Of a stretch of 64,000 bases of DNA, positions 49,947 to 58,429 are shown one piece after another. How positions within the stretch are numbered: position 1 is the stretch's first letter; every line of letters starts with the position of its first letter. The stretch lies in NCBI GenBank assembly GCA_039105265.1, contig JAPFFF010000007.1, forward strand, positions 6,014,001-6,078,000, read 5' to 3'. Position numbers and translations under genes: made by a program. The stretch is from Tritrichomonas musculus. Taxonomy: Eukaryota; Parabasalia; Tritrichomonadida; Tritrichomonadidae. Below the pieces are notes generated by a model. It was not told the origin of the DNA. It saw only the letters and a program-made list of their open reading frames with translations, and did no database searches.

Positions 49947-51017
49947 TTAATAGATATATGGCGTATATGTAGGGTTATTATTTGATGTATTTAATTGTGG
50001 AGGTTGATATTCAGGTGCGTTATATTGGTTAATATTATTATCACTGTTTTGATCATTTTGAGCAGAGGGTGGCGAATAAGCATCTTGATAAGGCTGACCA
50101 GAAGGGGAAAAGTATGGATATAAATTCTGTTGATTTTGTGGATTTTGTGATCTTCGTAATTCTTCTTCATTCTTTTCAAGTTCATCGTCAGATGAATGAT
50201 GTGGATATGATGGAAGTGGGGGCGGCCTCTCATTTGTTGTTTGCCTATGAGTAGGCATTTGCGATTGTGGACGCTGTTGCTGCTGTTGAGGCGATGCTGA
50301 TGTTTGTTGTCTTAAAGTTTGCGATCTTTGCAATTGTTGAGTATTACTTTGATTGGGATTAAGCTGATTTTGAGTAGCTATTACTGGCGTATATCCTTGA
50401 GGAAGAGGTTGAGCAGAAGAAATAGTTATTTGAGATTGGTTTGTTTGCTGAGTGGAAGCCATTTCTCTGAGTTGTTGAATATTAATTGTTCTTTGCTCAG
50501 CAGAAGATAGAACATATACCATTGGCGGATGAACCGGAAAATCAACATTTTCAGTTTGTGTTGGCCTTTTCCAGCAAGGAAGAACTCTAAGAGTTGCAAA
50601 TGGTGCCATAAATGGTGGAACTTTCCTTGCGTCGACATGAATGTCAAGCAAAATCATCACACTTTTATTTTTCTTCGATGCTTGCTTGAAAGGAAACCAT
50701 TCTCTTACAACATGATTGGTCGGAAACCATTCAAGCGGTAATGTTAGCTTACCTATAAGATCATCAGAAACAATAACACGATGACGCTTTATTTCTAAGT
50801 ATAAAAACATATTATTTTGTGTAGCTAAATCAAAAGTTACTGTTTTATCATTTCTCAGATTATTATTTTTTTTGTTTGTTAACATTTTTAATTTTGTAAG
50901 TTTAACATTCGGCCCTTCAGATTTCCTAACATTAACATATAAATGGTTCACTGAAGACCGTTTTTCTTCAGTGATAAGTTCAATAATCTTGAAATTAAGT
51001 GCCATCATTCCTTGCAT
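49947..51017 (-). CDS. C2-domain-like protein with Gln/Pro/Asn-rich tail
   Basis: 356 residues. Residues ~5-130 fit a C2-type beta sandwich: LNFKIIELITEEKRSSVNHL, YVNVRKSEGPNVKLTKL, KTVTFDLATQNNMFLYLEI, then VSDDLIGKLTLPLEWF and a final strand. The Asp residues expected for calcium binding are not obvious, so it may be calcium-independent. From ~180 onward the sequence is a low-complexity Gln/Pro/Asn/Ser tail with PPP and PSYP motifs, suited to SH3/WW-type or aggregation contacts. Trichomonads have many such C2-plus-proline-rich-tail proteins, though their roles are poorly known. The start ATG has TTCATTATATATAATG, an Inr, directly before it. Confidence 0.72.
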   Translation of the reverse strand: MQGMMALNFKIIELITEEKRSSVNHLYVNVRKSEGPNVKLTKLKMLTNKKNNNLRNDKTVTFDLATQNNMFLYLEIKRHRVIVSDDLIGKLTLPLEWFPTNHVVREWFPFKQASKKNKSVMILLDIHVDARKVPPFMAPFATLRVLPCWKRPTQTENVDFPVHPPMVYVLSSAEQRTINIQQLREMASTQQTNQSQITISSAQPLPQGYTPVIATQNQLNPNQSNTQQLQRSQTLRQQTSASPQQQQQRPQSQMPTHRQTTNERPPPLPSYPHHSSDDELEKNEEELRRSQNPQNQQNLYPYFSPSGQPYQDAYSPPSAQNDQNSDNNINQYNAPEYQPPQLNTSNNNPTYTPYIY

Positions 51018-51040
51018 TATATATAATGAACAAAAAAGTT
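51018..51040 (-). promoter_or_regulatory. Core promoter of the C2-like gene
   Basis: The minus strand reads AACTTTTTTG followed at once by TTCATTATAT and the start codon: box and Inr in the common order. Confidence 0.45.
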
Positions 51041-51342
51041 TAATGAAATTCCTTTTATTGAATTAATTCACCGAATTTGAAATTTCTGATAGAATATGAT
51101 AAATTATACAAAAAGATATTAATGATAAAAAGTGATTAGATAGTAAGAATTTCACATTATTGCATATATAAAATTTGTATTTTCAAATAGAATAAACCTA
51201 TAAATATACATATATTAAATAATATTTGATTTTAATAAAGTAATGATAAAGAAAAATCTTTTTTTTTTATTATATAGAATATTCAAAAAAAAAAAATATT
51301 TCAAAATTTGTGTTTACAAATTTTTCAAATTCGTTTTTTATA
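51041..51342. other. Divergent intergenic spacer
   Basis: AT-rich DNA with an A-run at about 51285-51296. TTTCAAATT about 20 bases before the plus-strand start may be an Inr. Confidence 0.4.
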
Positions 51343-52728
51343 ATGATATTTTTCCTCTTATCATATTCTATTTGTTCACTGGAAGTAATTGATCGAAAAC
51401 AACCTAATAATGCTATCAATCAACGCCGTGCTTTAAAGATTAAATCAAATAATGGCAAAATTAGAAGCGACACACTTCGAGACAATTGCGTTGCTCCTTT
51501 AAATCCACCTTCGCCATTTGTTCCTGCAGATACAATAAACGAAAATATATATAAATTACGTCTGGTTCAACTAGTTATTAATCACGGATCTTCAGCTCCA
51601 TCAACCGCTTTTCTTCCTCATGATCAACGTGGATCTTGGTCATGTGGATCACCAGAAGTTTTTTCGCATTACGAAAGCATTTTTTCATCTTCAAACAAAG
51701 ATTCTTATACTGCGCTTGATAGATCACGACGTATACGCCATACAATTGACCCCAGATTATCTGATTTTCCTCCTTCATGTAATCCTGGCGATCTCTTAAT
51801 TCAAGGTTTTGAGGAACAGTACAAGCTTGGGCTGATGTATCATAACCTCTATATTAATACTCTTCACTTTTTACCAGACCAATATTTTGATAGTACACTT
51901 TTATATGTACATGCAACAAATTCACAAAACTCAATTGACAGCGCCATATCATTCATGCAAGGCTTTTACAATCCATTAAATTCAAATGAAATTCTTTCAA
52001 TAGAAAAAGGTGGTACAACCCGTGATCATTTTCATCCTCAATCATCAACATGTCAAGATTTACAAAAAGAAGATTTGGAGTTCAAAGCTAGTGATGCTTT
52101 TAAGACATACGCAAATGAAACAAATTATAAGATCAGACCACTTTATGATTACCTCAATATCTCATTTAAGAAAGATGATTTTACCAGAATCGATAAAATG
52201 TGCGATTTTTTGATATCTGGTTACTGCAATGAAAACTTATTTTTGCCAAATGAAACATTATTTGATGACGTTTTTGATACATGTATGCAATTTAATAAAT
52301 TCATGTTAACAGATCGTTTCGCATTTACTCAAAAAGGTATAGCTGGATCTTCTGTAATGAGAGAATTGAATAAAATGCGCAATGATTTCTTTAGCTCAAA
52401 TGATAGATCTGATTCTGGTGGCTATATCAATGGAAAGCGTTTCCAATTAATTAGCACTCATGAATCAGCAATCGTTTCACTTCTTTTACTTTTTACTGGC
52501 GATAAAATCGGTAAAAATGATGTTACAGGAATTTATGGTCCACCACCCACTTCACACCTTGCTTTTGAGGTATACGAAAATATTGAAAGCTATGAATTAT
52601 TCATGAGAATTATTTATAACGGAAAAGAGGTGAAACTATTTGGTGAAGATAAAACATTTTTAACTGTACATGAAATAACTCATCGTATTTCACCTCTTAT
52701 TAAGTATTGTAATGAATTTGATATTTGA
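51343..52728 (+). CDS. Histidine acid phosphatase-family secretory protein with altered active site
   Basis: 461 residues from the ATG at 51343; the open frame extends to 51310 with no ATG. A signal peptide is present (MIFFLLSYSICSLE). The histidine acid phosphatase pattern is recognisable: LRLVQLVINHGSSAPST at ~74-88 (family RHGxRxP), then Arg-rich mid regions, paired Cys residues (for example SPEVF upstream, CNPGD, CDFLISGYC) and STHESAIVSLLLLFTG at ~371-386 (family HDxT region). The nucleophile His81 is present, but both Arg of RHGxRxP are lost (Asn80, Ser84) and the proton-donor Asp is Glu374. Activity could be reduced or changed. Such enzymes are lysosomal or secreted phosphatases that release phosphate from monoesters. 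The altered motif makes the substrate uncertain. Confidence 0.8.
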   Translation: MIFFLLSYSICSLEVIDRKQPNNAINQRRALKIKSNNGKIRSDTLRDNCVAPLNPPSPFVPADTINENIYKLRLVQLVINHGSSAPSTAFLPHDQRGSWSCGSPEVFSHYESIFSSSNKDSYTALDRSRRIRHTIDPRLSDFPPSCNPGDLLIQGFEEQYKLGLMYHNLYINTLHFLPDQYFDSTLLYVHATNSQNSIDSAISFMQGFYNPLNSNEILSIEKGGTTRDHFHPQSSTCQDLQKEDLEFKASDAFKTYANETNYKIRPLYDYLNISFKKDDFTRIDKMCDFLISGYCNENLFLPNETLFDDVFDTCMQFNKFMLTDRFAFTQKGIAGSSVMRELNKMRNDFFSSNDRSDSGGYINGKRFQLISTHESAIVSLLLLFTGDKIGKNDVTGIYGPPPTSHLAFEVYENIESYELFMRIIYNGKEVKLFGEDKTFLTVHEITHRISPLIKYCNEFDI

Positions 52729-52860
52729 TATTTGTCTTAAAAATAAATTATATTATTTTATCATATATTTGAAATAATAAAGAATGATAAATCAAAATAA
52801 ATTAAAAATTATGAAAACACTATATTTATATTTTATTAACAATAATATTAAATAATCATC

Positions 52861-53460
52861 TTACACATTTATTGGTGGACAGCCTGGATCAACAAATGCT
52901 ACAGATTGGTTTACATTTTCTTCCCTTTCAAAATTTATTATATTTGAGTCATTTCCCCAAATATAAATTTCCAAATTTGCGTGTCCAACAACGTCCAAAT
53001 CAGGTTTTTTAAGAAGTGAAGCTTTTATAATATTATCAACTCCTTTAGGCAAGTCGCTAATATTAAGTTCAAATATTCCAATTAAAGAATGGTTTGATTG
53101 TGTATAATCATATTGAATATTTGTATCACGATTTTCATCTCTTCGCCCAACAAAGCGATCAACATCATGCGAATGAGGATGCTGCTGAGTACCATTTAAA
53201 TTAAAAATATTAGCCAAAGATATTTTCTTTGAAACTTCACGAACAGTGAATGTCAGAGATTTACATGAATTTGTAGGATCATTGATATTCCAGCAATGAT
53301 TTAATGAATAGAGGCCACTTAAATTATCAACTATATATTCTTCACTGATCTTTGAAGGTTTTTGAGTAAGATTTAATCTAAACAATGTATCTTTATTAAG
53401 TCTGGCGATGGTTGAATCTTTGAATTCAATTGAATCGATACGGAATGAAATTTTAGTCAT
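52861..53460 (-). CDS. Unknown protein, possible C2-like beta fold
   Basis: 199 residues from the ATG at 53460; the frame upstream to 53520 has no ATG, and TTCATTTCATATT (Inr-like) lies between. Beta-strand-like segments alternate (ISFRIDSIEFKDSTIARL, SLTFTVREVSKKISLANIF, LIGIFELNISDLPKGV, HANLEIYIWG). The layout recalls a C2/B9-type sandwich, but no calcium-binding motif is clear. A His-rich loop (HPHSHD) lies at ~107-113. It is convergent with the acid-phosphatase gene. Function unknown. Confidence 0.6.
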   Translation of the reverse strand: MTKISFRIDSIEFKDSTIARLNKDTLFRLNLTQKPSKISEEYIVDNLSGLYSLNHCWNINDPTNSCKSLTFTVREVSKKISLANIFNLNGTQQHPHSHDVDRFVGRRDENRDTNIQYDYTQSNHSLIGIFELNISDLPKGVDNIIKASLLKKPDLDVVGHANLEIYIWGNDSNIINFEREENVNQSVAFVDPGCPPINV

Positions 53461-53904
53461 ATTGCAAGTTGTAGTAATATGAAATGAAGCATGAGAATAA
53501 AAAATTTTGATTTCATTCAAATATTTTATAAACTATTCAATCTGAAAGATAACTTTTGAAAAAGTTGCTCATAATCATATCTCTATTGAATTCCGTAATT
53601 TTAAATAGGCCAAAAAAATAAATTATAAAAGGATTCCTTTTATAAACAAATACTAAAAGTTGCTCATAATCATCTATTAATTGAAAATTTCATTATGAAA
53701 TTTTCATATAAATTTATAAATTTTTCAAAAGAAAATTTCAACGATTAAGAATTAGTATATTATAAAATAATAATTTTAGACTCTGTTTAATTGAAAAAAT
53801 TAATCAAAAAACAAATGATTTCTGGATTTTTTCAAAGTTTTTAAATTTTGTGAAAAGTTTATGAAAGTTTTTAATAAATTTATCACAAAATTTGAAATAA
53901 GAAA
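53461..53904. promoter_or_regulatory. Divergent promoter region with AACTTTTGAAAAAGTT palindrome
   Basis: AACTTTTGAAAAAGTT at 53551-53566 is a near-palindromic form of the recurring box. AAAGTTGCTCATAATCAT occurs twice (about 53561 and 53656). TCACAAAAT before the plus-strand start is a weak Inr. Confidence 0.4.
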
Positions 53905-54684
53905 ATGGCCAGTCATTTAATGACAGAGAAAACAGATGAACAACCCCAGCTCCCAGGATTTTATGATCTTCTTAGCGACAGTGATAGAGAAGGTTATAAT
54001 CAACTTCGATCAGCGCTTTCATCAAAAAATTGTCGAAACAGACGAAATAAACGACTTGAAACTTTCAGCGAAATGTTAAATGCAATTCATAAATATGCAA
54101 TTCGAAACGACGAAAACGATTGGAAAAGATGCCTTGTTTGTGGAGTTCTTTGGCTTTCAAATGGAATTGCTATTAACACAAGACAAATGCGATTACTTAT
54201 TGACAAATGCAAATCATCTATAAACGGATCTCTTCACAGGATGGGATACTCGGCTGTCACCTGCCGTGGTGATACAAGTAACCAAATCGTTGAACAAATC
54301 CCAATGCTGAAAAATAATTTTCCAGAGCTTAGACAATGGACAGTTAGACAAATGAACACATGGACTCCACAACCAACTCTTGCTCATGTTGATCCTATTG
54401 CACCCATTAAAGCGAATATATCTGTTTCTCCACAACCACAAACAAACTCATTTTTCCATTTAACCCCATCTACTTCCTGCCCAACTGGTCTTGTAGATTC
54501 AGCTGTTGATCTCATGACACCTGATTATGATAATAACAATACATTTTTCTTCGATGATGATTTTTCACTTCCTTTACAATCTTGGGTTAGCTCACCTCCC
54601 CCAACGTCTCCACAACAGCCAGCATCTCCACAAGAAGCTCATGATATTTTGGATAGCTTTGGAAATGATTTTACCTCATTTTAA
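53905..54684 (+). CDS. Initiator-binding-domain (IBD) transcription factor
   Basis: 259 residues. The IBD winged-helix signature is complete and compact: FYDLLSDSDREGYNQLRSAL (~19-38), ETFSEMLNAIHKYAIRN, WKRCLVCGVLWLSNGIAINT and RQMRLLIDKCKSSINGSLHRMGY, ending near residue 118. This is the domain by which IBP39-type proteins read the Inr element in trichomonads (family knowledge). The C-terminal ~140 residues are Pro/Ser/Thr-rich and end in an acidic aromatic segment (DNNNTFFFDDDFSLPLQSW), as in the relative at 21708-22769. The two genes differ mainly by the large insert in the other protein. It probably acts in RNA polymerase II initiation or as a gene-specific variant. Confidence 0.88.
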   Translation: MASHLMTEKTDEQPQLPGFYDLLSDSDREGYNQLRSALSSKNCRNRRNKRLETFSEMLNAIHKYAIRNDENDWKRCLVCGVLWLSNGIAINTRQMRLLIDKCKSSINGSLHRMGYSAVTCRGDTSNQIVEQIPMLKNNFPELRQWTVRQMNTWTPQPTLAHVDPIAPIKANISVSPQPQTNSFFHLTPSTSCPTGLVDSAVDLMTPDYDNNNTFFFDDDFSLPLQSWVSSPPPTSPQQPASPQEAHDILDSFGNDFTSF

Positions 54685-54825
54685 TTTTATCATGTTTTGT
54701 ATCTTTTGTTTTATCTGTAAATTTTTCTCTTTTATATAATTTTGTACTTCTTATTTTCTAATTTTATTAATTTTAATTTAAATTATATGACCATTTTCTC
54801 GATACCACTCATTTTTGTATTGCTA

Positions 54826-56204
54826 AGAGGTGCGAGAACTACCTTTGGTTAACCAATTTATTTCAAATTTAGATATTTATTTACACAGGTAAAATAATGT
54901 ATAATTAATGTATAATTGTTTAATTTGGTTCGCTACAAGTAATAGTATATTGATTTTAAAATTGAATATGAGAAAATAAACAATTCAAATTTTTATTTCT
55001 AAAAAAATAAAAAAAGAGCACCAAATAATTTGTTTTTTAAGGTAATTTTTATATTTGTTTAAATAAAATAATTTAAATATTCACATTTTTAACTTTTGTA
55101 ATCGTTGAGCAATTAAAGGATTTCAATATTCGAAATTTAAACAAACAAAGAATATAGCATAAAATGATATATTATTACTAATATCAATGATATTATTTGA
55201 TAATTCATAAATTAAATTATTTCCTTGGTTAAAAGTTACGATTATTAAACAAAGATTCTCAAAAATATGTCTTATTGTTGTCATTTGACAAATAACTGAT
55301 ATTTAATTGGTTTAATAATTATTTCTTTAACGAATAATGCATGGTTTATATAGATATAATCTGAAATTCTTGATAATTATTTATTTTAGTCTTATTCATT
55401 ATAATAGCCTGTTATTATTATATTATTATTTAATTTAATGAAAGTATTAAGCGTATAAAGTGTGAAAGTAGATTTATAAAATTATTGAAGATAAGATCTG
55501 TCCTCTGTTTGCTATTTCAAGATAAAAAAAAATATTTTTTAAAATAAATTTCGTCCAAAAATTATATATTACTTTTTATTTATTTTTAATTTACTGATAT
55601 TTAAGAAATATTAATAAAATATTATATAACGGAATATGTACAGAATTTTGAGGGGATTTAAGCCTAACGAACATTGCATTGAATTTTGAGGGGATTTAAG
55701 CCTAACGAACATTTCTACTCAATTCTTTTATAACTTTTTGTGAATATAAAAATAAAACTACGCCCGTCGAGCGGATTTATAAATAATCATAATATAATAT
55801 CATACAATATAATTAAATTCTAATATAAAATTATTATCCCCATAAAATTAATATTATAGCTAGATATTTATGTTTTCTATAATTTTTTTGTTAAAATAAA
55901 TTTATCTCATTTATATTATAATATTATATATATATTAATTAGAAATTATATCAATAATATTATTTAGAATATGATGAAATGAATAAATAATCAATATTGG
56001 TTCAACTTCAATCATATTCTTGAAAATATGTAAAATTTAAATTTCGACGTATGAACTTTCAAATAGTTTGATACTGATATGTAATATACATAATCAATTA
56101 TATACTTTATTTTATTAAAAAAATCATAAGGCTAACGAATTATTTTTTGAAAAATCAATCCTTTTTTAAAACAAAAAATACGTTATTTTAGTTCTCGCAC
56201 TTCT
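54826..56204. mobile_element. 1379-bp non-autonomous transposon with 8-bp TSD
   Basis: The ends AGAGGTGCGAGAACTA and (inverted) AGAAGTGCGAGAACTA form a 16-bp TIR with one mismatch. TATTGCTA flanks both sides (54818-54825 and 56205-56212), a perfect 8-bp duplication. There is no ORF. It carries an internal 38-bp tandem repeat. The terminus AGAGGTG matches the start of the 31913-32816 element, so both may use the same transposase. Confidence 0.78.
55643..55713. repeat. Two-copy 38-bp tandem repeat inside the 1379-bp element
   Basis: GAATTTTGAGGGGATTTAAG followed by CCTAACGAACATT occurs at 55643 and again at 55681, nearly identical. It could serve as a transposase-binding or regulatory repeat of the element. 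Confidence 0.8.
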
Positions 56205-56368
56205 TATTGCTACAGTTACTAATTAAAATGACATTAAACAATCTTTTATAACATTAAAATACTATAGTAATCTTAATTTTGAATTTATAAGATAATAATG
56301 ATTATCATAATTTAAAAAAAGACAATGAATAAATAGTTATATATTATAATATTTAACAAATATGGATA

Positions 56369-58231
56369 TCAACAAAAGTTATTAAAGTAATCATCTAAAG
56401 CTCCACAAAATAATAAATCAACTTTTTGGTAATATTGATCGGCCATTTTGGTATCTCCTTGAATTTTATAAGAAAACGCAAGCATTAAATTGGAGTCATG
56501 GAAAGTGGGAGCTGAATGGAAATATTTGATAGATAATTCTATGTCATTTGTAAACGATTCATTTTTCCTCTTCTTTTTGATTGCTTTTTGCAAAAAAAAG
56601 TAACCAAGATGAAATGAAGAAAATTGGTTACCCATTGAAGATGAATTCATCATCAATTTTAAACCTTGGTTTTGAATATCATCATTTTCTCCATAATAAA
56701 GATAAATCCTTCCAAGCCTCCCAAGAACATTTGCACTAATTTCGTCTTGCTCCAAACAATCACAATAAATATCTGCTGCTTTTTGAAATTCATTTTCTGC
56801 TTCATGGATCATTCCTTTAACAAAAAGTGAATGCTCACTCTCTATCTTTATCATATCCATTATGGTTTTGGCATTAATGTCATCATGACTTACTAAATCA
56901 ATTAAAATTTTATAGGCACTTGCGTAATCAAAAAGATCATACATATAGTATAATGCCATTGATAATTCTATTTCATCATTTTTTTTTTCATTAAGAGAAT
57001 AAGAGAATATACTATGAATGAAAACATCATATTTTCCATCATATGCATCATCGTCATTATAATCTTCAATAAATTCATTAAGAGGCGATTTATAGAAAAA
57101 TGGCATAAAATAAGGTACATTATTATTCTCAAAATCATTTTCTATATTCACTGATTCATCTACACCATGAATAAGCTTCTTAATAGTGCTATTAGCTTGA
57201 AAACAATATAAATTCTTTTCAGTTTCCTTAACATCATTAATATATTGCAAAATTTCATTTACATTTGATCCTTCTAGGAAAAATTTTTCTTTTTCAATCG
57301 TATTAATTACAACATCCATAGTAGGCCTCATTGCTGGGTCAGCCGCCCACATACTTTGAATTAAATCTCTCCAATTATCTGGAGCTTTTGAAAATGGAGG
57401 ACGATTAGATTCACTAGAAATATAATTAATATAAGTATACCCTGTTATACCTATTTCTTTTAACATGTCTTCAATGAGAGTGTTTTCAAGTATTTCATAC
57501 AATGTCATCGCAAGTGAAAAAACATCAGCAGGAAAAGATGTTTTTGTATATGCCAATTCAGGTGCACCATAACCTGCAGATAAAAATGTAGCTGAATCCG
57601 TAAGATCTTGCTTTTTCATTCTACAACTGCCGAAATCTGTTATTTTTGGAATTTTATTTTGGAAAACAATAATATTTTGGCTTTTAATATCGCGATGGCA
57701 AATATTCATTCGATGAAGTAGCCAAATGGAACGACAAATTGAGTAAATGAGTTTATAAATTTCAGTACTTGACCATGTACTTAATTTAAATTCATTATTT
57801 TGAGAGTCTTTTTCCTTTTTCGGCAATCTCTTAATAAATTCGTTTTGATTCTTTGAACCTATGAGACTGCGTAAGTCTCCCAGATTTCCTTTTAAAGAGA
57901 TAAACTTAGGGTTATAAGTATCATGATTATCGAAAATACTCCAAGCTGATAAGTTTGATATAAATGGATGAACAGCTATATTGGAAATACACGCTTCACG
58001 TAATATATATTTCATTTTATCTATATCATTAGATACTTCTTTAACTACATAAGTTGAATCAACTTCAATAATAAAGTTATGAAGATTTAATTTTTTTAAA
58101 AAACTGCATTGCTTTACAGTACCAGCACCACCTTTACCAATACGTTGTCCTTCTTTAATTAGGCCAGGAGATATTACCTTTTCATAAAATGGAATGTGCT
58201 CCGCTTGTGATGAATCAATCAAGAAATCCAT
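56369..58231 (-). CDS. Protein kinase with C-terminal TPR/Sel1-like repeats
   Basis: 620 residues. The kinase domain spans ~24-315: IGKGGAGTVKQC (~31-42), Lys64 in YVVKEV, HRDIKSQN (179-186), DFGSCR (199-204), GYGAPE (activation segment end), then DVFSLAMTLYEIL and PAMRPTMD. The HRDIKSQN loop is typical of TKL/STE-like kinases. A ~110-residue acidic linker follows. Residues ~410-605 form repeated helix pairs of Sel1/TPR type (ALYYMYDLFDYASAYKILID, GMIHEAENEFQKAADIYCDC, GRLGRIYLYYGENDD, MGNQFSSFHLGYFFLQ, IELSIKYFHSAP, MLAFSYKIQGDTKMADQYY). Kinase plus Sel1 repeats is a common trichomonad combination. It is divergent from the unknown gene at 58430. Confidence 0.85.
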   Translation of the reverse strand: MDFLIDSSQAEHIPFYEKVISPGLIKEGQRIGKGGAGTVKQCSFLKKLNLHNFIIEVDSTYVVKEVSNDIDKMKYILREACISNIAVHPFISNLSAWSIFDNHDTYNPKFISLKGNLGDLRSLIGSKNQNEFIKRLPKKEKDSQNNEFKLSTWSSTEIYKLIYSICRSIWLLHRMNICHRDIKSQNIIVFQNKIPKITDFGSCRMKKQDLTDSATFLSAGYGAPELAYTKTSFPADVFSLAMTLYEILENTLIEDMLKEIGITGYTYINYISSESNRPPFSKAPDNWRDLIQSMWAADPAMRPTMDVVINTIEKEKFFLEGSNVNEILQYINDVKETEKNLYCFQANSTIKKLIHGVDESVNIENDFENNNVPYFMPFFYKSPLNEFIEDYNDDDAYDGKYDVFIHSIFSYSLNEKKNDEIELSMALYYMYDLFDYASAYKILIDLVSHDDINAKTIMDMIKIESEHSLFVKGMIHEAENEFQKAADIYCDCLEQDEISANVLGRLGRIYLYYGENDDIQNQGLKLMMNSSSMGNQFSSFHLGYFFLQKAIKKKRKNESFTNDIELSIKYFHSAPTFHDSNLMLAFSYKIQGDTKMADQYYQKVDLLFCGALDDYFNNFC

Positions 58232-58429
58232 CTCAAAATTTTATTTCTATTTTTGTATTTTTGTGAGATTTCATTGAATTGAATCATATGACTAAAAAAA
58301 GATTATTTATTTCATGTGAAGATTATTTCATGTTTTATTAAATAAAGGATCAAAAGAAATATTATTTGGCAAATTTTGCATTTCAATTATAATTTTGAAA
58401 ACAATTAAAGAAAAATTATTAAAAATTTA

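Noticed and set aside
55643-55713. Repeat pair considered as a CRISPR-like array
   Set aside because: Only two head-to-tail copies without real spacers, inside a eukaryotic transposon.
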